From the NCBI GenBank assembly GCA_965208065.1, contig OZ242313.1:4526001-4590000 (forward strand): a DNA stretch of 64,000 nucleotides. The letters run 5' to 3'. Origin of the DNA: Bin103 sp002238925. Lineage in GTDB: Bacteria; Spirochaetota; Spirochaetia; SZUA-6; Bin103. The notes beneath the pieces are model-generated. The model saw nothing but the letters and a program-made list of their open reading frames with translations, was not told the origin of the DNA and searched no databases. Numbering within the stretch: the stretch's first letter is position 1; each line of letters starts with the position of its first letter. This document shows, in pieces, positions 35,080 to 43,663 of this stretch. A program made the position numbers and the translations under genes.

Positions 35080-37155
35080 CTACTCCCGGATGAACCACTG
35101 CGACGGCGTGGTCGGCACCCACAGGTAGGTCTCGAACGAGAACGGCAGCGTCTCCGGCACGTTGCGGATGCGGTTGTTGATCAGGATGGGACGCACCGCC
35201 TTGCCGACCGTGCCGATCATGCCCAGGTACTCGGACAGGAACTCCCACACCTCGACGCCGAGCTGCTGGTAGGTGTCCTCGTCGGTCGAGCCGACCCAGT
35301 CCCACCAGTTCTCGACCAGTTGCACCACGTCGTCGGGCGGACGCTCGCCGGCCGGCGGCTCCGGTCCCTGGCGCCCGCCGCGCTCCCACTCCTGGTGGCG
35401 GATCCACTGCTCCCACGGAATGGCGTAGCCGTGGTAGCGCTCGTTGTCGAACATCACCCGGAACGTCACCCGCGTCTCCAGGTCGCTGTCGGACGGAAAC
35501 ACCGCCACGTCCAGCTCGCCCGCCAGGCTGCGCGCCTCGAACAGCTCCTGCGAGATCTGGCGCAGGTTGACCTGCAGGCCGACGTCGCGCCAGTTCTCGG
35601 CCACGATCTCGCTCACCGTGAAGCCCATGGTGCCGAGCACCGACTCCGAGGAGATCAGCAGGTCGATCACGAACGGCTTGCCGTCGGGACCCTCGCGCGT
35701 GCCGTCGCCGTCGGAGTCCTTGAGCCCGACCTCGTCGAGCCACGCATTGGCCTTGTCGGGATCATACTCGGCGTACTTCTGCGCCCAGGCGGGGTCGGCG
35801 AACGATGCGCCCGGGTCGATAGTCATCTGGGTCGGCGTGGCCAGACCCTGGAAGGCGAACTCGTTGACCGCGTTGCGGTCGATCGCCACCGACACGGCGC
35901 GGCGGAAGCGGATGTCCGAGAACACCTGCCGCTTCACCGGCTCGGGGTGCATCAGGTTGAACTGGTAGCCGACGCGGGTCATCTTGGTGTCCTGCCACTG
36001 CAGCACCCGGTAGTCGCCTTCCTCCTGGTTCTGCACGTACAGCGGGAACTCGTCCGGGTTCATCATGCGCCCGCCGATGTCGATCTTGCCCTGCATCATC
36101 GACAGGATCGCCACCTGCTTGTCGGAGAAGTAGCGCGCCTCGATGCGGTCGATGTAGGGAAGCTGGTTGCCGACCGTGTCCACCGCCCAGAAGTAGGGGT
36201 TGCGCACCATGTAGATGCCGTTCGCGTCGCGGCTGTCGAGGGTCCACGCCGACAACTCCGGCATCACGAACGGCTGCTTGGGTGACATGTCGCGGCGCGC
36301 CATGAAGTGGCCGATCCAGTTCTCGTAACCGTGCTCCTTGGCCAGCGCTTCGGCGTTGTCGTTGGTGCGCAGGCTGAAGTCCTTCATATAGTGCGCCGGC
36401 ACGAACAGGTCGCCCTGCTTGATGCGCGTCCAGTTGAGCATCTGCATGGTGATCAGCTTGGACACCGGCCCGGCGAACGAGACCCGCAGCGTGTAGTCGT
36501 CCACGGCCTCGAAACCGGCGAGCTCGCCGGCGATGGTGAAGCGATTGCGGGTGCCGTGCGGGATCTCGGAATCCTTGAAGGTGTACTCGTAGGCGAACAT
36601 GATGTCGGCGGTGGTGAACGGCATGCCGTCCGACCACTTCACGCCGGGACGCAGGTGAAAGGTCCACTGCGAGCCGTCGGCGGAAGCGTTGAAGTCCTTG
36701 AACAGCATCGGGATCGCCTCGCTGGTCGACGGATCCGCGCGATACGGGAACACCTTGTGGCCGCGGTGCATGTCGCCCCAGTCGCCGGGACTGAGCCGCG
36801 CCACCCGCAGCGTGCCGCCGTAGGTGCCCACCTCTTCGTACGGCTCGAACACCAGCGGATCGTCCGGCAGCCGCTCGGCCAGCGCCGGCAACTCGCCCGC
36901 GTCAACCATCTGCGCCAGCATCGGCGCCTCGTTGAAGCTGGTGATGTTCAACGCGGCAGCGGTCGGCGCCTCCAGCCAACTCTTCGGCCACGTGTAGACA
37001 CCGCCGATCAGGACGATCTCCGTGTCGCCCATCGTGGTTGCGGCGGCCGTCGCCGCCGTATCCTCGGTGCTCGCCTCCTGCCCGGCGGCGAACGCCACTC
37101 CGGCCCCCAGCACCGACGCCGCCAGCGCCAGTGCAAATAACCTCACAGATCGCAT
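35080..37155 (-). CDS. ABC transporter substrate-binding protein, family 5
   Basis: A 691-residue periplasmic binding protein with a signal peptide ending G-V-A-F-A-A-G-Q-E. Family 5 features: W-T-F-H-L-R-P-G-V-K-W-S-D-G-M-P-F, N-P-Y-F-W-A-V-D-T-V-G-N-Q-L-P-Y and D-I-R-F-R-R-A-V-S-V-A-I-D-R. It belongs to the same large subgroup as the protein at 13316. The ATG at 37155 follows GAGGAGGGA and decides the start. It heads the operon with the two ADP-ribosylglycohydrolase genes, and its probable permeases converge from 30794-32927. Confidence 0.9.
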   Translation of the reverse strand: MRSVRLFALALAASVLGAGVAFAAGQEASTEDTAATAAATTMGDTEIVLIGGVYTWPKSWLEAPTAAALNITSFNEAPMLAQMVDAGELPALAERLPDDPLVFEPYEEVGTYGGTLRVARLSPGDWGDMHRGHKVFPYRADPSTSEAIPMLFKDFNASADGSQWTFHLRPGVKWSDGMPFTTADIMFAYEYTFKDSEIPHGTRNRFTIAGELAGFEAVDDYTLRVSFAGPVSKLITMQMLNWTRIKQGDLFVPAHYMKDFSLRTNDNAEALAKEHGYENWIGHFMARRDMSPKQPFVMPELSAWTLDSRDANGIYMVRNPYFWAVDTVGNQLPYIDRIEARYFSDKQVAILSMMQGKIDIGGRMMNPDEFPLYVQNQEEGDYRVLQWQDTKMTRVGYQFNLMHPEPVKRQVFSDIRFRRAVSVAIDRNAVNEFAFQGLATPTQMTIDPGASFADPAWAQKYAEYDPDKANAWLDEVGLKDSDGDGTREGPDGKPFVIDLLISSESVLGTMGFTVSEIVAENWRDVGLQVNLRQISQELFEARSLAGELDVAVFPSDSDLETRVTFRVMFDNERYHGYAIPWEQWIRHQEWERGGRQGPEPPAGERPPDDVVQLVENWWDWVGSTDEDTYQQLGVEVWEFLSEYLGMIGTVGKAVRPILINNRIRNVPETLPFSFETYLWVPTTPSQWFIRE

Positions 37156-37259
37156 CGCTCCCTCCTCAGGATTCACGCTCGCCGCCGCCCTCGAGTCAGC
37201 GGAAGGTCTAGTGTCTCACACCGATTTCCACCTGTCCAGCAAACGCCGCGACGGTTGCG

Positions 37260-37299
37260 GCGGCACCACGCGGCACCCGCGGCACCCGCGGCACCGCGG
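37260..37299. repeat. Short GC-rich tandem repeat
   Basis: About four imperfect copies of GCGGCACCC (units of 8-10 bases) lie in the 200-base gap between the binding-protein start and the unknown gene at 37353. No function can be inferred. Confidence 0.6.
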
Positions 37300-37352
37300 A
37301 CCCCACTGGCCGGCTGCGAGTACGGGCTGGGCGCTGAACGATTCCCAGGTTG

Positions 37353-37829
37353 TCAAAGAGCCTGCAACGCAGCACCGACCTCGTCCCGGACGCGATCTGC
37401 CAGATCGGCTATCGCGACATCTCCCCGCGTCACGGCCGCCACGAGAAGTTCCCTCACTCTCGTCCTGGTGAATCTGACGCAACGCCCGTTTGCAATGGCG
37501 TCGGCGACGCGATGCGCGACGCTGCCAAGGCGCACGTAGTCGAGCCGGAGCACATCGACGTGGAGGCTGCGAGATTCCACTATCGGGGTGTGACCGGCCG
37601 TGCCCTCCCATGTTTGTCCATCAGCCGCCAAGTGCTCCTCCGAGATCCAGACCAAGTCCAGTCTATCGATGCGGTCGCCGGCAGCGGCCATGGCCAGCGC
37701 AATACGTTCCACCTCGGCCTCGCCCGGGCTGCCGCACCGCCAGAACGAAAGCGCGTTCCCGCTGGTGCGAAGGTCGGCCGTCACGGCGTCAGCGGCGATT
37801 TCCCCCGCCGCCAACTCGGGATGCCGCAT
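37353..37829 (-). CDS. Uncharacterised protein downstream of HTH gene
   Basis: A 158-residue soluble protein I do not recognise. It has no membrane segment or cofactor motif. Visible features are G-N-A-L-S-F-W-R-C-G, I-A-L-A-M-A-A-A-G-D-R-I-D-R-L-D-L-V-W-I, and a C-terminal helical part (V-A-H-R-V-A-D-A-I). The start is uncertain: ATG 37829, or TTG 37871 overlapping the HTH gene by 23 bases, which would add a natural-looking I-A-S-L-A-R-K-I-T-R-A-K-W. Either way the two genes are coupled and probably work together. The composition is slightly lower in GC than the ABC genes. Confidence 0.65.
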   Translation of the reverse strand: MRHPELAAGEIAADAVTADLRTSGNALSFWRCGSPGEAEVERIALAMAAAGDRIDRLDLVWISEEHLAADGQTWEGTAGHTPIVESRSLHVDVLRLDYVRLGSVAHRVADAIANGRCVRFTRTRVRELLVAAVTRGDVAIADLADRVRDEVGAALQAL

Positions 37830-37848
37830 CCACTTGGCCCGGGTGATC

Positions 37849-38490
37849 TTACGAGCGAGAGACGCGATCAACCCGCAGATCTTCGGTGACTTCCGTGATG
37901 TACTCGGCAAGCCACGGCTCAGTCTCGCGATGAGCGAGCAGCACGTCGACCAGGTCCGGGTCGCCCCACGATTCGGCCGCCTGTACCGCCGCGTCGCGGA
38001 GCTCCACACCGGAGTGCGTGAGGGCCAACCGTACCACGTCTGACCGCCACGCAGACGACCCGGGGCGTGTCAGACGGCCCAGACAGCGCAACGTGGCCGC
38101 CGAGAAGCCGGGCCGCGCTCCGTCCACGCACAATGCGGCAACTACGGGGAGCATCGTGGACTGGCCTCCAGCGTGCAACGCCCGTTCCAGAATCTGCTCA
38201 GCGGTATGTGCAACACCGTCTTCGACCGGCTCCGCTTCAAACGCCGCACTCAGCATAGCGTCGAGCCGATCGCGGACCTGCTTCTCGGGCGGCGAACGTT
38301 CTACAACCGCCGTGCTTGCTGCCCCGCCGTCGCCTACCCATTCATCGATCTGCGACAGCTTGAACTTCCATAGCCGTCCAACCCGGTGGGCCGGCAGCCG
38401 CTTGTGCTCGATCCATCGGTATATCGAGTCCTTCGCCACGCTTAGGTGCTTGGCCACCGCGTCGACGGACACCCAAGACTCGGTAGACAT
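37849..38490 (-). CDS. Helix-turn-helix (excisionase/MerR-like) protein with helical C-terminal domain
   Basis: A 213-residue protein. Residues ~4-50 are an HTH_17-type winged helix: S-V-D-A-V-A-K-H-L-S-V-A-K-D-S-I-Y-R-W-I, then R-V-G-R-L-W-K-F. The remaining ~150 residues are helical and HEAT-like in feel (L-R-C-L-G-R-L-T-R, L-R-D-A-A-V-Q-A-A-E). The ATG 38490 follows GAGGAGG. A possible operator, AGTCGA (38566-38571) inverted against TCGACT (38588-38593), lies upstream. It may regulate its own operon or act as a DNA-targeting subunit together with the unknown gene. Confidence 0.8.
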   Translation of the reverse strand: MSTESWVSVDAVAKHLSVAKDSIYRWIEHKRLPAHRVGRLWKFKLSQIDEWVGDGGAASTAVVERSPPEKQVRDRLDAMLSAAFEAEPVEDGVAHTAEQILERALHAGGQSTMLPVVAALCVDGARPGFSAATLRCLGRLTRPGSSAWRSDVVRLALTHSGVELRDAAVQAAESWGDPDLVDVLLAHRETEPWLAEYITEVTEDLRVDRVSRS

Positions 38491-38700
38491 CTTCGCCTCC
38501 TCGTTGCGCCGATTGGCACCACAGCACAAAAGGATATCCGACGAGAGTCGCCATGTCCAGATGAAAGTCGATAACTGCATGCCTGAATCGACTAAAGACG
38601 GAAACTGTTCACAGCTCATGGTGCTTCGCCCTAACTGCCGGCACAGGGAGTGCCGTGCCAGCACGCCTTGTTCAGTGGATGGCCAAGGCAGTCAGCTCGA

Positions 38701-38814
38701 CTACGACGCAGGCGCGGCGGCGAACCGGTAGCGCCCCGGGAACCTCTCCCGCAGCTTGCTCCAGTTGCCGAGCCGTGGGTTGCGTCCTACACGACCTTCA
38801 TCCGTCCGTTTCAA
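38701..38814 (-). CDS. Possible small ORF overlapping the Mrr gene end
   Basis: From TTG 38814 the minus strand encodes 37 residues ending at TAG 38701-38703: a basic peptide with R-N-P-R-L-G-N-W-S-K-L-R-E-R-F. It overlaps the last 17 bases of the Mrr coding region. The smooth amino acid pattern suggests a genuine C-terminus, possibly of a gene otherwise lost. The flanking 38491-38700 shows only the small inverted repeat near the HTH gene. Confidence 0.3.
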   Translation of the reverse strand: MKRTDEGRVGRNPRLGNWSKLRERFPGRYRFAAAPAS

Positions 38815-40255
38815 GGTCAGAGAACGCGTCACGGTCAAACTCCAACATCTCTACGGTCCGCTTTCGAACGCCGATGCCATACTCGACGAGCAGATCGATG
38901 AGGGTTATGGGTGCAGCTCCCGTGGCAAATGCGGCCTCCGCGGTTCCGCTTGAGTACTTGGACGTGGTGATGATCGTGCCCCGAACTGCGTTGAATCGAT
39001 AGAGAGACCCTCGAAGCGCGTCCAGATCCTTTCGTTGGATGGTTCTCTTGTGCCGTTTCGCCTGAATCACCTCGCGAATACGCGTGATCCCAAGCTCGAT
39101 GTTGGCAACTACGTCCACACCACCGTCTCCCGATCTGGTAGTGACCTCCACATCCTGGTAGTCCATCTCAACGAGCAGACGCTTCACCAAGTGCTCAAAG
39201 ACGAAGGGATCCAACGAAGACAGAAATGCGCGCAAGTCCTCGCGGACAGACAATGCCTGTCGCTTCACCAGTTCCCAGAGTTGCCCGTACTCGTCACCAT
39301 CCCGCAGCTCTTCGCGTCGGAGTCGTTGGAGGTAATCGATGCCGTTGTCGGTAATCGAGTACATCGTGCCCTCACGAGCGATCAGTTCTCGATCCAGTAG
39401 GTTGTTCAACCGGCGCCGAAGGGTGTCTCGGAACGTAGATTGAGTACCAAATCGCGAATACCGACTCAGATATTCCGACCACTTGGCGAGCAACCCTCCG
39501 GCGCGAGTCGGTCAGATGTCCGCAACCATCGCGAGCAGCTTGACCATGCCCTCGCGCTCGTCCAGGAACGCCTCAGTGTCACCGCGCTCCTGGTGCAGGA
39601 ACTCCCGGCCAACCTCGGTCAACCTCAAAATGCCGTCGCGGCTTTCGTCAATGAGCTTATATCTCCGACAAAGCAGCCAATGGCCATAGGTGTGCCGCGG
39701 GTTGACGCTCTTGCCGCTACTTTGCCAGATTGCCCTCGCAAGGTCGCGGTCCTCTCCCGAAAGGCGGTCAGGTATCCATCCGTCAGGATCGGTCCAATCT
39801 ACGGTATTCTGCGGAGTCCCTCGCAATTCATTGATAGTCGAACGAAGGGCGGTGACCTGCTTACGCGGCCGACCTGGCCATACTCGAAGGAGTTCACGAA
39901 CTTCGCGATATGTTGGAAAAATCGGTGTCCGAACACGGAGTTCGTCTGACGTCTCTTCTTCTACCTCGGCGGTATCATCCGGGCCGGATGACCAGCCTCC
40001 CGGTTCGATAGAATCTGGCACCGTAGCCTCGACGTGGAGTGAACGCAGTCCATACACACCTCGACCCACTCGAACAAACGCACTATCTTCCCTGTATTTC
40101 TTTATATCGCCGTTGATTGTGGCACGTACCGAGGCACTTGGTGTCTTTGATGTCGAGCTTGCGGGTCTGCGTTCGAGGATTCGCTCGGTCAGGGCCTGAT
40201 AGTGCATCGGTCCTAGTTCGCGGAGGACCTCAATAGCCGCCAGTCGAAGACTCAT
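38798..40255 (-). pseudogene. Mrr-type restriction endonuclease split by one in-frame TGA
   Basis: From ATG 40255 the frame encodes an N-terminal HARE-HTH domain (L-A-A-I-E-V-L-R-E-L-G ... G-R-G-V-Y-G-L) and a winged-helix region (D-P-D-G-W-I-P-D-R-L...N-P-R-H-T-Y-G-H-W-L-L). It ends at TGA 39512-39514. The same frame continues immediately with ...L-L-A-K-W-S-E-Y-L-S-R-Y-S-R-F-G and the Mrr catalytic domain: G-D-G-G-V-D-V-V ... Q-A-K-R-H-K, with D and Q-x-K as the PD-(D/E)XK core. The full reading (~485 codons) matches the normal one-piece architecture, so a single nonsense change or readthrough explains the gap. Two small genes precede it in the same direction. Base composition is lower in GC than the flanks. 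Confidence 0.82.
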
Positions 40256-40391
40256 CTTCAGCAACCTCCTCGAGGTCGTATCCAGGGACATCTATCTCAA
40301 ACGGTTCCCCATAGTCGTGAATATCATCCGTCTCTCGAATCGGCCGAATCTCGCTCAACACAGCGTTCACAGGTAATCGCGACGAGCGCAT
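40230..40391 (-). CDS. Small acidic protein, unknown
   Basis: A 53-residue acidic protein starting M-R-S-S-R-L-P-V-N-A-V and rich in Asp/Glu towards the C-terminus. It lies 17 bases after the upstream small gene and overlaps the start of the Mrr gene by 26 bases, a typical coupled arrangement. It is not a family I recognise; it could be an accessory or immunity-like peptide of the Mrr locus. Confidence 0.5.
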   Translation of the reverse strand: MRSSRLPVNAVLSEIRPIRETDDIHDYGEPFEIDVPGYDLEEVAEDESSTGGY

Positions 40392-40408
40392 ATTCACGAC
40401 CCGGCATC

Positions 40409-40633
40409 CTACAATTCGATTCGGCGCTTGTCCAGGTAGTTGCGTACGTGCTCCTGCCATTCATCAGGAGCAGTATCTCCTGAATCAGACCACTCAATCG
40501 CCCTCAATACGTCGGCCATCTCGAACAACTCTGTAGCCAAAGCACGTCGCAGAGGATCCTCAGACCCCTCCAGAAACTGCTCCGCTATCATGCGAACCCT
40601 CGAATAGGCGTAGTCCATGCTACCACCGCTCAT
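40409..40633 (-). CDS. Small hypothetical protein, phage/restriction-island type
   Basis: A 74-residue protein starting M-S-G-G-S-M-D-Y-A-Y-S-R-V, a start seen in small proteins of mobile elements and restriction loci. The rest is helical and acidic with W-Q-E-H-V-R-N-Y-L-D. GAGGAGAA lies 4 bases before the ATG. It is the first gene of the minus-strand unit that continues through the 53-residue gene and the Mrr gene. Confidence 0.65.
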   Translation of the reverse strand: MSGGSMDYAYSRVRMIAEQFLEGSEDPLRRALATELFEMADVLRAIEWSDSGDTAPDEWQEHVRNYLDKRRIEL

Positions 40634-40711
40634 CTGTTCTCCTCAGGATGCCCAATCCGCAACTTCACGCGACGCGCTCCAAATCAAGCTTCTCATCTCT
40701 GCTCCATTCCG

Positions 40712-41524
40712 TCAGCGTAGGGCGAATATGCCGCGTACGGTGACGGTGATGGTGTCGCTGCCGATGCTTATCGGGGTGTCAACGGCTTCGGCTCTCAGGA
40801 GCGCTCCCGTGGCCGGTCGCGGGTAGAGGGCGTCAGGCGGTAACACGCCTTCGCTGATTTCAAGCAGTTGGCCCAGTTCCCGGTTGGCGGCTTCCGCGAG
40901 CTGCCGGGCAATGCGGTGCAGCTTGTCCACCGCATCCCGGCGCGCCGCCTCAAGGTGCCGTTCCGGTTCGGCGTGTGCGAACGCGATGTCGCGAAATGCC
41001 AGCTCATCGCCGCCGGCTTCGGACACCGCGTCTATTGCGGCGCCGACCGTGTCCAGGTCCCGGTAGGTAACCGTCAGTGCGTGGACGACCCGGTAGCCGG
41101 CCAGGCGGCGCCGGCCGTCGTCGGTGTACCGGTAGTCGGGCTGGATGCTGAACCGGCTGGTCTGCATGTCCCGGTCCTCTACCCCGAGTGTTCGGAATTC
41201 GTCGATTACCGTCTCCGTAACCCCGGCGGCCCGGTCCCTGGCTGCGGCCACCGACGGCTGGGTGATGTCGACGCTGATGCCGAGGACAGCGATGTCGGGC
41301 ACGGCTTGCACGCTCCCCTCGGCGCGCACCACCACGGTTCCTGGATGTGCGTTGGCCGAACCTGGAGCGCCGATGGCCTGCACATGTGGCGTTGTACTGC
41401 ACGACGCGGTCGCCAAGGCGGCCATCAGCACCACGCCGACAGCACGCAATCCGAATGGCACGACGGTTCCCGGTGCTCTTGTGCGTGGCCGGAGCGAGGG
41501 ATTGCGTACCGTCCTCCTCATCAA
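40712..41524 (-). CDS. SIMPL domain (DUF541) lipoprotein
   Basis: A 270-residue protein with an N-terminal signal ending in the lipobox-like L-A-T-A-S-C. It is followed by the SIMPL domain: V-V-V-R-A-E-G-S-V-Q-A-V-P-D-I-A near the start and I-A-R-Q-L-A-E-A-A-N-R-E-L-G-Q-L later. It would be an envelope protein anchored by lipid. Function in this family is vague (envelope stress, surface). The next Met after the start gives nearly the same length. Confidence 0.85.
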   Translation of the reverse strand: MMRRTVRNPSLRPRTRAPGTVVPFGLRAVGVVLMAALATASCSTTPHVQAIGAPGSANAHPGTVVVRAEGSVQAVPDIAVLGISVDITQPSVAAARDRAAGVTETVIDEFRTLGVEDRDMQTSRFSIQPDYRYTDDGRRRLAGYRVVHALTVTYRDLDTVGAAIDAVSEAGGDELAFRDIAFAHAEPERHLEAARRDAVDKLHRIARQLAEAANRELGQLLEISEGVLPPDALYPRPATGALLRAEAVDTPISIGSDTITVTVRGIFALR

Positions 41525-41655
41525 CGATCACCTTGCACGTCAAGCAGGCGAAGATCAATCGCCGCCGGATGGAGGGTTGGTGGATCATCCGCGCCGGCGG
41601 GCGATAGGCTTGACGCCAGCCGGCCCCCGTTGTACCTATCTGGATTGATGCTCCT

Positions 41656-42045
41656 GTGCATCCACTCATAGAGACCACACCGGGAATCGCCGGCGGGAAG
41701 CCACGTATCGCCGGACACCGGATTACGGTAGAGGACATCGTGATCTGGCACGAACATCAAGGGAAAAGTAGCGCCCAGATCGCGGATGAGTTCGACCTGA
41801 CCCCGCTTGAGGTGCACGCAGCGTTGGCTTACTACCGTGATCATCGGCGCGAGATCAATCGCGCCATGGAGTTCGGTCGACAGTACGTTGATGCATGCAG
41901 GAGCCGGAGTACGTCCAAGGTAGCTGCCAAGCTTCACCAGATGCCGAAGCGTCAGCGGCCGGTCGGGTCCACCCGCCAGGGCTCGTGGGCGTTGTGGATG
42001 GGCAGGGCAGCGACGCGCAGGCCGCTGCGGACAGGGTCTTCGTGA
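41656..42045 (+). CDS. DUF433 domain protein, orphan antitoxin-like
   Basis: Residues 1-75 are a DUF433 domain: H-P-L-I-E-T-T-P-G-I-A-G-G-K-P-R-I-A-G-H-R-I, then I-A-D-E-F-D-L-T-P-L-E-V-H-A-A-L-A-Y-Y. These helix-turn-helix proteins are usually antitoxins paired with a PIN-like DUF5615 toxin. Here the C-terminal ~40 residues are unlike the family and run antisense into the sulfatase gene, and no toxin follows, so a frameshift or deletion probably removed the normal end and partner. Starts with GTG. Confidence 0.65.
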   Translation: MHPLIETTPGIAGGKPRIAGHRITVEDIVIWHEHQGKSSAQIADEFDLTPLEVHAALAYYRDHRREINRAMEFGRQYVDACRSRSTSKVAAKLHQMPKRQRPVGSTRQGSWALWMGRAATRRPLRTGSS

Positions 42046-43397
42046 CGGGCGAAGTGCGCTTCCAGGCACGCCGTGAGTTCGGCCGCCGTGGCGGCGCATG
42101 CGGGGTCGCCGTGGCGGTTGTGTTCCTCGTCCGGATCCTCGGAGAGGTCGTAGAGTTCGTCGGCGAAGTGGCCGTTGGGGCCGGGGTAGCGCTTGATGAG
42201 CTTGTAGCGGTCGGTGCGGATCATTCGCGCGTTGCCGTAGTCGCAGAACTGGGTGTCGCGCCACGCGCCGGCGGCCGTGGCGTCGGCGCCGGGTGACCGG
42301 CTTAGCAGCGGCAGGCAGGAGCGGCCCGTGCGCCCGCGCGTTCCAGCCAGTTCGGCGCAGTCGCAACCGGCGGCGTCGGCGAGCGTCATGAACAGGTCGC
42401 AGTGGTCGACCGGCTGCGGGTGAACTGTCGCGGCGCGGATGCGGCCGGGCCAGGACAGCAGGCAGGGGACGCGGATCGACTCCTCCAGGAAGTTCTGCGG
42501 CGTGGTGGCGTTGCCCTTGGTGTGCAGGCCGTGGTGGCCGTTCATGTGGCCGTGATCGGAGGTGTACACCACGAGCGTGTCCCGCTCGGCCTGATGGTCG
42601 GCCAGTTCGTCGAGCACCCGCCCCGCCATCTCGTCGATCACGCTCACCGCCGCGTAGTACTGGGCGTTGGCCTCGCGCCGCTCGGTGGGGTCGCTCGGGT
42701 AATGGAAACGGAGGCGCCCGTGCGCGCGGCTCGGCCGCACGTCCGGCAGGTCGGGGAAGCTGCATTCGCGGTAGCGCTGCACCCAGCGCTCAGGCTCCCC
42801 TTCGTGAGGCGTGTGGGTGTTGGTGAAGCCGACGAACAGGTAGAACGGCCGCTCCCGGTCGCGCTCGCGCAGAAACCGCACCGCGCGGTCGGCGAGGTGA
42901 TGCGCCTGGTTGCCGTGGAGTTCCACCCGGTGGCTCCCCTCGTAGAACGGCTGCGCGCCGAAGCGGGCGTTGGTGCCGGTTGCGTTGGAAAACCAGGTGT
43001 CCCACCCCGGCGGCGCCTGCCGGTAGTGGTTCAGGTGCCACTTGCCGACCAGCCCGGTCTGGTACCCCTGCCCCTGCAGCACCTCGGCCAGCGACGTCTG
43101 CCCCGTGATGCCGGGATGCCCGGCGCCGACGCTCTGCTCGCCAATGTGATCGTGAATGCCATGCGCCGACGGGATCCTGCCCGTGTGGAACGAGGCCCGC
43201 GCCGGCGAGCACACCGGGCACGGAGTAAACGCGTTCTCCATACGCGCACCGGTGCGCGCCAGGTAGTCCAGCGTCGGCGTCACCAGTTCGCGGTTGCCGT
43301 ACGGCCGCGACGCCCACTGCCCATGATCGTCACTCAGAAACACCAGAATATTGGGTCGTGCCACCTTGCTCTCCACTTTCTTCCTTCCGCGGCCCAT
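41952..43397 (-). CDS. Sulfatase
   Basis: A 481-residue sulfatase. Metal ligands D23-D24 lie in F-L-S-D-D-H-G-Q-W. The formylglycine site is C63-S-P-A-R, with G-K-W-H-L-N-H and V-Y-T-S-D-H-G-H-M-N-G following. It resembles choline- or heparan-type N-sulfoglucosamine sulfatases in layout; the substrate is not clear. No signal peptide is evident. ATG 43397 is the first in-frame ATG. The 3' end overlaps the DUF433 gene by 94 bases on the opposite strand. Confidence 0.9.
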   Translation of the reverse strand: MGRGRKKVESKVARPNILVFLSDDHGQWASRPYGNRELVTPTLDYLARTGARMENAFTPCPVCSPARASFHTGRIPSAHGIHDHIGEQSVGAGHPGITGQTSLAEVLQGQGYQTGLVGKWHLNHYRQAPPGWDTWFSNATGTNARFGAQPFYEGSHRVELHGNQAHHLADRAVRFLRERDRERPFYLFVGFTNTHTPHEGEPERWVQRYRECSFPDLPDVRPSRAHGRLRFHYPSDPTERREANAQYYAAVSVIDEMAGRVLDELADHQAERDTLVVYTSDHGHMNGHHGLHTKGNATTPQNFLEESIRVPCLLSWPGRIRAATVHPQPVDHCDLFMTLADAAGCDCAELAGTRGRTGRSCLPLLSRSPGADATAAGAWRDTQFCDYGNARMIRTDRYKLIKRYPGPNGHFADELYDLSEDPDEEHNRHGDPACAATAAELTACLEAHFARHEDPVRSGLRVAALPIHNAHEPWRVDPTGR

Positions 43398-43663
43398 GAT
43401 CAAGACGCGGCAGCGGATCGAACCATGGGACTACGGCGTAGCTGCTGACCATCGAGAGGTCGGCTGGTATCATCCGCTCTGGCGGTAGCCGGGCGGCTCT
43501 CCGCGACCGAAACGCGCTCCGCCGTGCGATGTCGAGGGTCCCTCGCCATAGCGCGCCCGTGCTCGCCCCCAATGAGGATGCAGTCTCATGCCTGACCCGA
43601 ACCCTATCGACCGGCGGGCCATGCCCGTTTGTCGTTTCGTCGCCCGCCCGTCATGGAGTGACC

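Noticed and set aside
37260..37299. CRISPR-like repeats
   Set aside because: The units are 8-10 bases with no spacers and no cas genes nearby; simple tandem repeat only.
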